Below are positions 35,079 to 43,839 of a DNA stretch of 64,000 nucleotides, in pieces. Both the position numbers and the translations under genes were made by a program. The notes under the pieces are model-generated. The model saw only the letters and a program-made list of their open reading frames with translations. It had not been told where the DNA came from and ran no database searches. How positions within the stretch are numbered: the stretch's first letter is position 1; each line of letters starts with the position of its first letter. Source of the stretch: Flavobacterium sp. 123 (GTDB lineage: Bacteria > Bacteroidota > Bacteroidia > Flavobacteriales > Flavobacteriaceae); assembly GCF_003634825.1 (NCBI RefSeq), contig NZ_RBXD01000001.1:394501-458500 (forward strand), written 5' to 3'.

Positions 35079-36542
35079 ATGGATACCAAAAAAATAAAAC
35101 TCAAAGGAGACAAAGCCATAGAGCAAGTACCTTCAATTAAAGACAAGGCACTACGTATCAATTTAAACGAAAATATTTACGGGACTTTTGCCGAAATTGG
35201 TGCTGGTCAAGAAACCGTTCGACATTTTTTTAGATCAGGTGGTTCATCAGGAACAATTGCAAAAGCCATGTCAGCTTATGACAAAGATTTTAGTGATGCA
35301 ATATATGGAGTTGAAGAAGACGGTCGTTATGTAACTGAAAGCCGACTTAAAAAAATGCTTTTTCATGAAGTTGATATCATGGAGAGAAGGCTTAACAGAG
35401 AGAAACATCCTAACAAAATGTTTTTCAGTTATGCTAATACCGTTGCTACTATTGATTTTGCTAAACAATTTAAAGGCCACGGCTGGGTAGGTATTCGTTA
35501 TCAAATTGAGCCAACAGAAGAATACAACGAAATCATAATTCATATTCGGTTTAAAGAAACTGATTCGCGTTTACAACAAGAAACTCTTGGTATTCTTGGG
35601 GTGAACTTGATTTACGGAGCTTTTTACAAATACAACGATCCAAAAAAATTATTGCGTTATCTATATGATCATTTAGATAAAGACCAATTAGAAATTGATA
35701 CAATCAATTTTTCAGGACCTCGTTTTGCTGATGTAGATAATCGTTTGATGAGTTTACAATTAGTAAAAAACGGAATGACTGATGCCGTAATGTTCAATCC
35801 AGAAGGCAAAAACATACTTCCAGCTGCTATTTTATACAAAAAAAACATACTTGCTTTTAGAGGAAGTTTCCGTCCTGTAACAAAGGTAAACATGGATATG
35901 TATGAGAAATCATTGAAAATGTTTTTGGAAGAAAATAAAGTTGAAAAAGAAAACACCTTAGTTATTTTTGAAATCACACTTTCAAATTTACGTTCTGATG
36001 GCGAAATTGACGAACGAGATTTTATGGATCGTGCGCAATTACTTTGTTCATTAGGACAAACGGTAATGATATCAAACTTTCAAGAATATTACAAAGTGGT
36101 TGAATATTTTGCAAATTATACCAAAGCTAGAATGGGATTAGCGATGGGTGTAAACAATTTAGTCGATATTTTTGATGAAAAATACTACCGCCATTTGAGT
36201 GGAGGAATTCTAGAAGCCTTCGGAAAATTATTCTATCGTGATATGAAAGTGTTTTTATATCCTATGTTAGGCGATAATGGCGAAGTAATAACATCAGAGA
36301 ATCTTAAAGTTCATCCTAGAATGAAAGAATTATATAAATTCTTTAAATTTAACGGAAAAGTAGTTGATATTGATGACTACAATCCTGAAATTCTAGAAGT
36401 TTTCTCTCGTGAGGTTTTAAAAATGATTAGTCAAGGAAAACCTGGATGGGAAAGCATGTTGCCTTCTGGTGTTGCTGATATTATCAAAGCGCAACATTTA
36501 TTTGGCTACGAACCTAACAATTTTTTGACCGTTAGTAATTAG
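35079..36542 (+). CDS. Conserved Bacteroidota protein of unknown function
   Basis: 487 residues, soluble, no signal peptide. It has very conserved-looking blocks: YGTFAEIGAGQETVRHFF near 35-52, IAKAMSAYDKDFSDAIYG near 60-78, FFSYANTVATIDFAKQFKGHGW near 108-130. Proteins of this kind are in my memory common in Bacteroidota and carry unreliable names (nicotinate-nucleotide adenylyltransferase, TonB-dependent receptor); neither fits, since there is no HxGH motif and no beta barrel. The function is unknown. It stands alone between its promoter and a terminator. Confidence 0.75.
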   Translation: MDTKKIKLKGDKAIEQVPSIKDKALRINLNENIYGTFAEIGAGQETVRHFFRSGGSSGTIAKAMSAYDKDFSDAIYGVEEDGRYVTESRLKKMLFHEVDIMERRLNREKHPNKMFFSYANTVATIDFAKQFKGHGWVGIRYQIEPTEEYNEIIIHIRFKETDSRLQQETLGILGVNLIYGAFYKYNDPKKLLRYLYDHLDKDQLEIDTINFSGPRFADVDNRLMSLQLVKNGMTDAVMFNPEGKNILPAAILYKKNILAFRGSFRPVTKVNMDMYEKSLKMFLEENKVEKENTLVIFEITLSNLRSDGEIDERDFMDRAQLLCSLGQTVMISNFQEYYKVVEYFANYTKARMGLAMGVNNLVDIFDEKYYRHLSGGILEAFGKLFYRDMKVFLYPMLGDNGEVITSENLKVHPRMKELYKFFKFNGKVVDIDDYNPEILEVFSREVLKMISQGKPGWESMLPSGVADIIKAQHLFGYEPNNFLTVSN

Positions 36543-36564
36543 ATTCAAATTACAATTTAAACAT

Positions 36565-36606
36565 AAAAAAAGCGAGGAAAGATTAATTATCTGTTCTCGC
36601 TTTTTA
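36565..36606 (+). terminator. Terminator, possibly bidirectional
   Basis: AAAAAAAGCGAG (from 36565) pairs with CTCGCTTTTT (36596-36605) between convergent genes. Confidence 0.7.
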
Positions 36607-36618
36607 TTTAAAATGTAT

Positions 36619-37071
36619 TTATTTTAGTATCTGAGCAGCGTGGGCTTTAGTTTTCACATCGGTAATTACCTCATCTATAATTCCGTTTTCATCAATTACA
36701 AAAGTGCTCCTATTTATACCATCATATTCTCTTCCCATAAACTTTTTGGGACCCCAAACCCCAAAAGCTTCTATTACTGATTTATCCTCATCAGCTAATA
36801 ATGGAAAAGGGAAATTATATTTATCTTTAAACTTTGCTTGTGCTTTTTGTCCATCGGCACTAACTCCTAAAAGGGCATAATTATTAGCTTGAAATCGTTC
36901 AAAATTATCTCTTAAATCACATGCTTCAGCTGTACATCCTGGTGTATTCGCCTTTGGATAAAAGAAAACAACTAATTTATGTCCTTTATAATCCGCTAAT
37001 TGATGTGATTTACCGTCTTGGTCAAGTCCTGAAAAATCAGGTGCTTTATCTCCTTTTTTTAATGTTATCAT
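36619..37071 (-). CDS. bcp: Thiol peroxidase, Bcp-type peroxiredoxin
   Basis: 150 residues, the usual Bcp size. FFYPKANTPGCTAEACDLRDNF holds the peroxidatic Cys46 and the resolving Cys51, five residues apart as in two-Cys atypical Bcp. The Thr43 and Pro44 of the active site are present, and so is an Arg near 120. It reduces hydrogen peroxide and alkyl peroxides with thioredoxin. The leader does not show a clear promoter. Divergent from the endonuclease III gene. Confidence 0.94.
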   Translation of the reverse strand: MITLKKGDKAPDFSGLDQDGKSHQLADYKGHKLVVFFYPKANTPGCTAEACDLRDNFERFQANNYALLGVSADGQKAQAKFKDKYNFPFPLLADEDKSVIEAFGVWGPKKFMGREYDGINRSTFVIDENGIIDEVITDVKTKAHAAQILK

Positions 37072-37235
37072 CTTTTTAAATATGGTTTAAAGTTATTAAG
37101 TATGTCCAAATTACGATGTCGTTTTCTTTTATTTAATTATTGGAAAAACCATTAAAAACAAGAATTTACAACACAAAACTGAATTAGGCATCTAATAGAA
37201 TTTATACTATTTTTACTGTATATAAAAATACAAAA

Positions 37236-37886
37236 ATGAACAAACAGGAACGTGTAACATTTGTTATAAATACGTTAAAAGAATTATATCCTACAATTCC
37301 TATTCCATTAGATCATAAAGATCCTTATACGCTTTTAATAGCAGTTTTGCTTTCCGCACAATGCACGGATGTTAGAGTAAACCAAATTACACCTTTGCTA
37401 TTTGCAAAAGCTGACAACCCATACGATATGATAAAAATGTCGGTTGAGGAAATCAAAGAAATCATTAGACCTTGTGGGTTATCACCAATGAAATCAAAAG
37501 GAATTCATGGTTTATCACATATTTTGATTGACAAATATGATGGCAAAGTACCACAAAGTTTTGAGGCTCTAGAGGAATTACCAGCCGTAGGTCATAAAAC
37601 AGCGAGTGTTGTTATGTCGCAAGCTTTTGGTGTTCCTGCGTTCCCTGTAGATACGCACATTCATAGATTGATGTATCGATGGAATCTGACCAACGGAAAA
37701 AATGTAGTTCAGACAGAAAAAGATGCAAAACGCCTTTTCCCAGAAGAATTATGGAATGATTTGCACCTTCAGATTATTTGGTACGGAAGAGAATATTCTC
37801 CTGCACGAGGTTGGAATTTAGAAAAAGATATTATTACACGAACTATCGGTAGAAAATCAGTCTTAGAATCCGTAAATCAGAAATAA
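37236..37886 (+). CDS. nth: Endonuclease III family DNA glycosylase lacking the iron-sulphur cluster
   Basis: 216 residues. The helix-hairpin-helix reads LEELPAVGHKTASVV with the catalytic Lys121, and the catalytic Asp139 is in FPVDTHIHR. LLSAQCTDVRVN near 38-49 also matches Nth. The C-terminus, where most family members have four Cys for a [4Fe-4S] cluster, reads GREYSPARGWNLEKDI and has no Cys at all, so the cluster is absent. The enzyme should remove oxidised pyrimidines in base excision repair. Single gene. Confidence 0.92.
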   Translation: MNKQERVTFVINTLKELYPTIPIPLDHKDPYTLLIAVLLSAQCTDVRVNQITPLLFAKADNPYDMIKMSVEEIKEIIRPCGLSPMKSKGIHGLSHILIDKYDGKVPQSFEALEELPAVGHKTASVVMSQAFGVPAFPVDTHIHRLMYRWNLTNGKNVVQTEKDAKRLFPEELWNDLHLQIIWYGREYSPARGWNLEKDIITRTIGRKSVLESVNQK

Positions 37887-37976
37887 TTTTCATAAAAAAA
37901 TTCACTATTTACTTAACAATAAATAGTGAATTTAAGAATTTGCTTTTTCATTAAAAACAAAAAGTACTTTTCAATT

Positions 37977-38120
37977 TTAATTAGAGATAATCTCGAAAGT
38001 ATTATTTTTAGTTTTTATAATATTTAGTGCTTTAGAGTAATTTAATAAAAACGAAACTACTTCCTTGTTGGGTTTCATTTTTTTAGCACCTGCAATTTTT
38101 TTAGAGTAAATTTTCGCCAT
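37977..38120 (-). CDS. Small basic conserved protein downstream of the sigma factor
   Basis: 47 residues from the ATG at 38120, with a basic start (MAKIYSKKIAGAKKMK) and a helix EVVSFLLNYSKALNI. I recall similar short proteins next to sigma factors in flavobacteria, all without function. It lies 53 bases after the sigma-factor stop on the same strand. The coding character (Lys-rich, no rare pattern, no overlap) supports a real gene. Confidence 0.6.
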   Translation of the reverse strand: MAKIYSKKIAGAKKMKPNKEVVSFLLNYSKALNIIKTKNNTFEIISN

Positions 38121-38173
38121 ATTACAATTTGATTAGAATTTCATAATACAACGCATTTATTCTTCAAATAGTA

Positions 38174-38758
38174 TTAATTCGTTAAAATAATTTGATGTTT
38201 GTCGATAACTTTTCTCATATTCATTAACGCATAACGCATTCTACCTAAGGCAGTATTGATGCTAACACCTGTAATTTCTGAAATTTCTTTAAAACTCATG
38301 TCTTGATACATACGCATAACCAAAACTTCTTTTTGATCAGCTGGTAGTTCTTCGATAAGCTTTTTTAAATCTAATTCTACTTGTTCTGAAATTATTTTAT
38401 TTTCAATAGTAAGTGAATCATCAGACATTATAGAGAAAATAGAAAACTCTTCTGTTTCTCTGAATAAAGGCATTTTCTTGTTTTTTCTATAATGATCTAC
38501 AATAAGATTGTGGGAAATTCGCATAACCCAGGGTAAAAATTTACCTTCTTCATTATAGGAACTTGATTTAAGTGTTTTGATTACTTTAATAAAAGTATCT
38601 TGAAAAATATCATTTGATATATCTCTGTCTGAAATCTTAGAGTAAATAAATCCGTAAATTTTAGATTCGTGCCTTTTGATTAATTCTGCTAAAGCATTTT
38701 CATTGCCTGCAACATAATCTTGTACTAACAGGGCGTCTGTAAGTTGTAAAGTAGCCAT
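38174..38758 (-). CDS. ECF-type RNA polymerase sigma factor
   Basis: 194 residues. Region 2 spans about 20-90: KRHESKIYGFIYSKISDRDISNDIFQDTFIKV, then LPWVMRISHNLIVDHYRK. Region 4 spans about 130-185: ELPADQKEVLVMRMYQDMSFKEISEITGVSINTALGRMRYAL. This is a sigma-70 family group 4 protein. No anti-sigma gene lies next to it, unlike many Bacteroidota ECF loci, and no SusCD pair is adjacent in the same operon, so it may be a general stress or envelope sigma. Confidence 0.92.
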   Translation of the reverse strand: MATLQLTDALLVQDYVAGNENALAELIKRHESKIYGFIYSKISDRDISNDIFQDTFIKVIKTLKSSSYNEEGKFLPWVMRISHNLIVDHYRKNKKMPLFRETEEFSIFSIMSDDSLTIENKIISEQVELDLKKLIEELPADQKEVLVMRMYQDMSFKEISEITGVSINTALGRMRYALMNMRKVIDKHQIILTN

Positions 38759-38999
38759 AATTATACTTTTTAATTTAGTTAAAAATTCGGGGGTAAATTT
38801 TTTAAAAAAGTAATTTTTTGCTATAGGCTACTTATAGATTTTGGTTAGTTATTTGCCAAATTTAACAAATATTTATTTTAAGACACAAATAAAATTAAGA
38901 AAAATTAAGATTTTTTAAACAAATTCAATAAATAAAGGGATTTATTTGTGATAAATCGAATACATTAACAAGTTCTTTCAGAAAACCAAACAGATAATA

Positions 39000-39028
39000 A
39001 AAGGCGTAAAACAATGCTTTACGCCTTT
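39000..39028 (-). terminator. Terminator after the small GH16 gene
   Basis: AAAGGCGTAAA (39000-39010) pairs with TTTACGCCTTT (39018-39028). On the minus strand it follows the GH16 stop closely and ends the polysaccharide locus transcript. Confidence 0.7.
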
Positions 39029-39037
39029 AAACAAATC

Positions 39038-39796
39038 TTATTGATATACTTTAACATAATCAATTATGAAATCTTGTGGGAAAATTGAATCATCAACAGC
39101 TGGTCCACCAAAATTTCCACCAATAGCTACATTTAGAATAAAATAAAACGGCTTATTGAATGGCCAAGTATCTTCATTTTTGACTTCTGGTTGAAAAGTA
39201 TACACCAAAACTTCATCTACATAAAACTCCATTTTATCTTTCGTCCAATCCAAAGCAAACACATGAAACCCTTCTTCAATAGTAGGGAATTTGGTTTTCT
39301 TAGTGTTTATAGTATTACCATGACTGTCTTGAGTATGCAAAGTGGTGAATACCATATGTGGCTCTTTTCCAATATATTCCAAAATATCAATTTCACCTGA
39401 CTTTGGCCAACCAATCTGATCAATATTCTGTCCTAGCATCCAGAATGCTGGCCAAATTCCGGAACCAACAGGAAGTTTTGCTCTGGTTTCCATTCGACCA
39501 TACAAAAAAGACCTTTTATCTTTTGTTGTAATTTTGGTTGAAGTATACTTGTTTAATTCTTTCTTGGCATGAATAATCAGGTTTCCATTCTTGATTTCAT
39601 GGTTTTGGGTAGTATAAACTTGACGTTCATTATTACCCCAGCCACACAAATTAGGACAGCCATCGCCGAGCTCAAAATTCCATGTTGATTCATCCAAAGT
39701 TGGCTGATTGAAATTCTCTTCCCAAACCAGTTTCCTTTTAGTTTGTTGGGACCAACATAGGTTTGTAATACATATTAAAATTAAAAGTTTCTTCAT
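39038..39796 (-). CDS. GH16 endo-beta-glucanase (laminarinase type)
   Basis: 252 residues with a signal peptide to about residue 16 (WSQQ); no lipobox, so exported to the periplasm or outside. The GH16 active site is GEIDILEYIG with nucleophile Glu135 and acid/base Glu140, and the one extra residue between the Glu pair is that of beta-bulge laminarinases. WNFELGDGCPN and WGNNERQVYTTQN near 40-65 are typical of beta-1,3-glucanases. It is the last gene of the locus, 6 bases after GH3, and would cut glucan chains to oligomers. Confidence 0.93.
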   Translation of the reverse strand: MKKLLILICITNLCWSQQTKRKLVWEENFNQPTLDESTWNFELGDGCPNLCGWGNNERQVYTTQNHEIKNGNLIIHAKKELNKYTSTKITTKDKRSFLYGRMETRAKLPVGSGIWPAFWMLGQNIDQIGWPKSGEIDILEYIGKEPHMVFTTLHTQDSHGNTINTKKTKFPTIEEGFHVFALDWTKDKMEFYVDEVLVYTFQPEVKNEDTWPFNKPFYFILNVAIGGNFGGPAVDDSIFPQDFIIDYVKVYQ

Positions 39797-39802
39797 TTTG
39801 AA

Positions 39803-42109
39803 TTAATTAATAAATTGAAAATCAGCTTCCATAGTTTTCTCAGAATTCCCTCCTATAAAAACTTTAAAATCTCCTGCTTCGGCTTCCCATCTTGAATTAG
39901 CTGTAAAATATTGAATCGTTTTTTCATCAATTGAAAATACTACTTTTTTAGTTTCGTTTGGCTTTAGCTCAATCATTTCAAAACCTTTTAGTTCTTTTAC
40001 TGGACGAGTTATACTTCCTATCAAATCTCTAATATACAACTGAACTACTTCTTTACCAGCTACTTTTCCAGAGTTTTTAACATTTATAGAAACCTCAATT
40101 TTTCCGTCTTTAGCAAATGTGTTCGAAGACAATTTCAAATCAGAATATTCAAATTTAGCATAACTTAATCCAAAGCCAAAAGGATAAAGTGGTGTGTTTT
40201 TTTCATCAATATAATGAGTCCAAAACACGCTATCTGGTTCATTCATGATAGGTCGTCCAGTACTTTTTGCATTATAATACAAAGGAACTTGACCTATATT
40301 TCTAGGAAAAGTCATAGGTAGTTTACCGCTAGGATTATAATCCCCGTATAAAACTTGAGCAATAGCATTACCACTTTGAGTTCCTAATTGCCATGCTTCT
40401 ACAATTGCAGGAATATTTTTAGCTGCCCAAGGAATTGCTAATGGACGACCATTATTTAATACCAAAACAATATTAGAATTAACTTTATAAATCTCTTCTA
40501 ATAACTCTTGTTGCACTCCGGGCAAACCAATATCAGCTCTACTCCTACCTTCTCCAGATTGCAAACCATGCTCTCCCAAAACCATAATAACTACATCCGC
40601 GTTTTTTGCCACAGCAATAGCCTCTTCAAATCCAGTCTTGTCTGTCATATTGATTTTGGTTTCCCAAATAAACTGAGTTCTACCTACTGCTACATCAGCA
40701 CCTTTAGCAAAGCTAAGTTGGTTTCCTTTATATGCTTGTAAACCTTCTAAAACAGAAACTGCAGTATTATCATCAGCAGCGATTCTCCAGCTTCCTAAAG
40801 GACTCGTTTTATCATTTGCTAATGCGCCAATAAGAGCAATTTTTTGACCTGATTTTTTTAATGGAAGTAATTCATTTTCATTCTTTAACAAAACTATTGA
40901 CTTTCTAGCCATGTCCAAAACCCCTTCTTGAATAGCTGGACTTCCGATAGTTTCTTTTTCACGGGTTTCGTCGCAATAACGATATGGATCATCAAACAAA
41001 CCTAATTCAAATTTAACTTTTAAAATTCTTTTAGCTGCATCATCAATCAGGCTTTCTTTTACTTTGCCTTCTTTAACTAATGCTACTAAATGATCAACAT
41101 AAGCACTTGATTCCATATCCATGTCTGAACCAGCATTCAAAGCAATTTCAGCGGCCTGTTTACTATCTTTTGCATAACCATGAGGAATCATCTCGTTGAT
41201 AGAGCCCCAATCAGAAACTACAAAGCCATCAAACTTCCAGTCTCCTTTTAACACCTGTCTTTGCAAATATGAATTTCCTGTTGCCGGAATGCCATTCAAT
41301 TCATTAAAAGAATTCATGAATGTTTTGACACCAGCATCAACAGCAGCTTTGAAAGGTGGGAAAATAGTATTTTGCAAAGTTGACTCGCTTACATCTACCG
41401 TATTATAATCTCTCCCTGCTTCTGCAAAAGCATAGCCTGCAAAATGTTTGGCGCAAGCCAAAATGTTTTTATTTGATTTTAAATCTCCTTGAAAACCTTG
41501 GATTCGAGCTACAGCAATTTTACTTCCTAAATAAGTATCTTCACCAGCACCTTCCATAACACGTCCCCAACGAGCATCTCTTGAAATATCAATCATCGGT
41601 GCAAAAGTCCAATTTAATCCTACCGATGAAGCTTCTTCAGCAGCAATTTCAGCCGATTTTTTTATCGCTTCTAAATCCCAACTTGCGGCTTCCGCCAATG
41701 GAATAGGGCTAATAGTTTTATACCCATGAATAACATCAAAACCAAAAATCAATGGAATCCCTAATCGAGTTTGTTCTACAGCAATTTTCTGTAATGCCCT
41801 CACATCTTTAACACCTTTTACATTTAGCATCGAACCTACTAATCCTTTTTTAAGGTCTTCGTATTTTTTTGCTGCCTGCCCTTCTTTTGGAGTTGGGCCT
41901 GTAATTTCCCAAAATCCATTATATTGATTGAGCTGTCCTACTTTTTCTTCTAAAGTCATTAACTTCATAACAGAATCAACTTTAGTTTCTAAAGTATTTT
42001 CTTTCGAATATGAAATTGGGGATTTCATTATTTTACTGCTACAACCTACTAGTAAAAAAGTGATTATAGAGAATGATGCAAAGGCTAATTTATATCTTAT
42101 TTGTCTCAT
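39803..42109 (-). CDS. bglX: GH3 beta-glucosidase lipoprotein (BglX-like)
   Basis: 768 residues with lipobox LVGC (near residue 23). The GH3 N-terminal barrel contains FGFDVIHGYKT, a KHFAGYG-like segment (AKHFAGYAFAEAG) and the nucleophile Asp in VVSDWG near residue 301. The C-terminal half holds the alpha/beta sandwich with VLGEHGLQSGEGRSR and a fibronectin III-like domain (about 665-760). It is the length and layout of BglX. It should release glucose from short beta-glucans in the periplasm. It lies after the terminator-like hairpin that follows GH16-2. Confidence 0.93.
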   Translation of the reverse strand: MRQIRYKLAFASFSIITFLLVGCSSKIMKSPISYSKENTLETKVDSVMKLMTLEEKVGQLNQYNGFWEITGPTPKEGQAAKKYEDLKKGLVGSMLNVKGVKDVRALQKIAVEQTRLGIPLIFGFDVIHGYKTISPIPLAEAASWDLEAIKKSAEIAAEEASSVGLNWTFAPMIDISRDARWGRVMEGAGEDTYLGSKIAVARIQGFQGDLKSNKNILACAKHFAGYAFAEAGRDYNTVDVSESTLQNTIFPPFKAAVDAGVKTFMNSFNELNGIPATGNSYLQRQVLKGDWKFDGFVVSDWGSINEMIPHGYAKDSKQAAEIALNAGSDMDMESSAYVDHLVALVKEGKVKESLIDDAAKRILKVKFELGLFDDPYRYCDETREKETIGSPAIQEGVLDMARKSIVLLKNENELLPLKKSGQKIALIGALANDKTSPLGSWRIAADDNTAVSVLEGLQAYKGNQLSFAKGADVAVGRTQFIWETKINMTDKTGFEEAIAVAKNADVVIMVLGEHGLQSGEGRSRADIGLPGVQQELLEEIYKVNSNIVLVLNNGRPLAIPWAAKNIPAIVEAWQLGTQSGNAIAQVLYGDYNPSGKLPMTFPRNIGQVPLYYNAKSTGRPIMNEPDSVFWTHYIDEKNTPLYPFGFGLSYAKFEYSDLKLSSNTFAKDGKIEVSINVKNSGKVAGKEVVQLYIRDLIGSITRPVKELKGFEMIELKPNETKKVVFSIDEKTIQYFTANSRWEAEAGDFKVFIGGNSEKTMEADFQFIN

Positions 42110-42132
42110 TTTTTTTATGCCATTAAAACTAA

Positions 42133-42155
42133 AAGGCCGGAAGATAACCGGCCTT
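42133..42155 (-). terminator. Intercistronic hairpin in the polysaccharide locus
   Basis: AAGGCCGG (42133-42140) and CCGGCCTT (42148-42155) form a strong 8-bp stem with a 7-base loop. On the minus strand it follows the GH16 lipoprotein gene and is followed by TTTTAGTTTTA, an imperfect T-run. It probably lowers read-through into GH3-GH16 or protects the 3' end of the upstream message. Confidence 0.65.
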
Positions 42156-42184
42156 CTAATTTTGTTAGAATTTATAATTTATTA

Positions 42185-43828
42185 CTATTGATATACCCTA
42201 ATATAATCAACCTCCATTGAAGATTGTGTGAATGTAGGATCAATTGTTCCACCAAAAGTTCCTCCCATAGCTACATTCAAAATTAAGAAAAAATCTTTAT
42301 TAAATGGCACTGTATTATCATTTGCAAAAGAATGAAACAAAGTATCATCTACATAAAACTTAACTGAGGTAGGGCTCCAAACCGTTTTATAGACATGGAA
42401 TTCAGTCGATGCATTAGTAATAGTCTTAGTCGAAGTATTTGCATTTCCACCTGAATGTCCAGGATAATGAAGTGTTCCATGAATTACATTTGGATCATTC
42501 CCTTTGTGTTCCATGAAATCAATTTCTCCACAACCAGGCCAAGTATTCGTTGCATAATCACTTCCTAAAGACCACACTGCTGGCCAAGTACCTCCGCCAA
42601 CTGGCAATTTAGCTCTAAATTCTATTTTACCATAAGTAAATTCATATTTTCCTTCTGATTTTAATCTGGCAGAAGTATAATCCGAACCTTCTTTTTTGGC
42701 TGTAATTTTTAAGTTCCCACCTGTTACAATTACGTTGTTAGCGCTATTGGTATAGGTTTGCGTTTCACTATTACCCCAGCCGCCTGCGCCAAGGTCATAT
42801 CCCCATTTTGTAGAATCAGGAGCACCATCAGTATTAAACTCATCAGACCAAACTAAATTAGTGTAATCAGTATCTGGAGTTTGGTTTGGAGGTGTTGTTG
42901 TAAAAATATGATACCAAGCCAAAGCTGGATTTCCTCCCATAACTGCCCTAACAACCATACGATTTGCAGTGATTGACAATATTTCATAAGAACTTTGTCC
43001 TATGTAGTATCCCATAAAACCACCATCAGCTATATTCAACATAGTTCCTCTAGTTTGAGTAGCGTGCTCTGGATTAGTTGTTATTACAGACTCAGATGGA
43101 CTTAAAGTAACTGTTTTTAATCCTGTTGTTGCATAATCAAGACACGAGTCTTCACTTCCTGAACCGCCACCAACACTAAGAAATGCTGCATTGAAAAATG
43201 TTCTACCACCATTATCTAAATTAAACTTCAATTGATCTCCATCTAATGAAAATGTCAATACATTATCATACAAACAACTGCTATTTGGAGATCCTGCTTT
43301 TTCAAAAGCAGCCGCTTGATACCATACTGGATAATAATTTTGCGTAACATCTGAACTATTAGGACCAACTCCTAAGTGTCCCGTTTCAGAAGCTGACCAA
43401 TACCATTTTTTAGAACTACCGCCTGTTAAAAGTTGTACTGCTTCATCATCTGTGAAATTACTCAAAATCTTAATTTCCAAAGTAGTATTAGTAGTTATTC
43501 CTCCTCTACCAGAAGCTATTACGGTAATAACATAAGTATTTACACCTGGTTTAGTAAAACGTTTCTCAAAAACACCGTTTGGTGCATTTTCAGAAGTACC
43601 ATCAGAGAAAATATACTTGTACGAAATAGCATTATCTGCTGTACTTTTTAATTTAATTTTACCAGAACCATCACCGTCAGGAAAATCTGCTGATTGACCT
43701 ACTATTTCCGCTGTAACTTCAAGATTTGTTGGTGCATCTATTGATCCAAAAGAAAAATTATCATCTTGACAATTGACCATCAACAGAAGTGCAAAAATGG
43801 ATACTATATTTATAATTATTTTTTTCAT
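42185..43828 (-). CDS. GH16 beta-glucanase lipoprotein with N-terminal PKD-like domain
   Basis: 547 residues with lipobox MVNC near residue 20. Residues 35-125 look like a PKD/Ig domain with the pattern SYKYIFSDGTSENAPNG. The middle (about 130-315) is a beta-rich domain of unknown type, with GGSSKKWYWSASETGHLGVGP. The C-terminal GH16 catalytic domain begins near 325 and has GEIDFMEHKG near 434-443, with both catalytic Glu. As a surface-exposed lipoprotein it should cut beta-1,3-glucan outside the cell before import through SusC. It lies 11 bases after the binding protein. Confidence 0.9.
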   Translation of the reverse strand: MKKIIINIVSIFALLLMVNCQDDNFSFGSIDAPTNLEVTAEIVGQSADFPDGDGSGKIKLKSTADNAISYKYIFSDGTSENAPNGVFEKRFTKPGVNTYVITVIASGRGGITTNTTLEIKILSNFTDDEAVQLLTGGSSKKWYWSASETGHLGVGPNSSDVTQNYYPVWYQAAAFEKAGSPNSSCLYDNVLTFSLDGDQLKFNLDNGGRTFFNAAFLSVGGGSGSEDSCLDYATTGLKTVTLSPSESVITTNPEHATQTRGTMLNIADGGFMGYYIGQSSYEILSITANRMVVRAVMGGNPALAWYHIFTTTPPNQTPDTDYTNLVWSDEFNTDGAPDSTKWGYDLGAGGWGNSETQTYTNSANNVIVTGGNLKITAKKEGSDYTSARLKSEGKYEFTYGKIEFRAKLPVGGGTWPAVWSLGSDYATNTWPGCGEIDFMEHKGNDPNVIHGTLHYPGHSGGNANTSTKTITNASTEFHVYKTVWSPTSVKFYVDDTLFHSFANDNTVPFNKDFFLILNVAMGGTFGGTIDPTFTQSSMEVDYIRVYQ

Positions 43829-43839
43829 GTTCTGTTTAT

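Noticed and set aside
36619..36640. Possible frameshift at the Bcp C-terminus
   Set aside because: The protein has the normal length and ending; no evidence of a frameshift.
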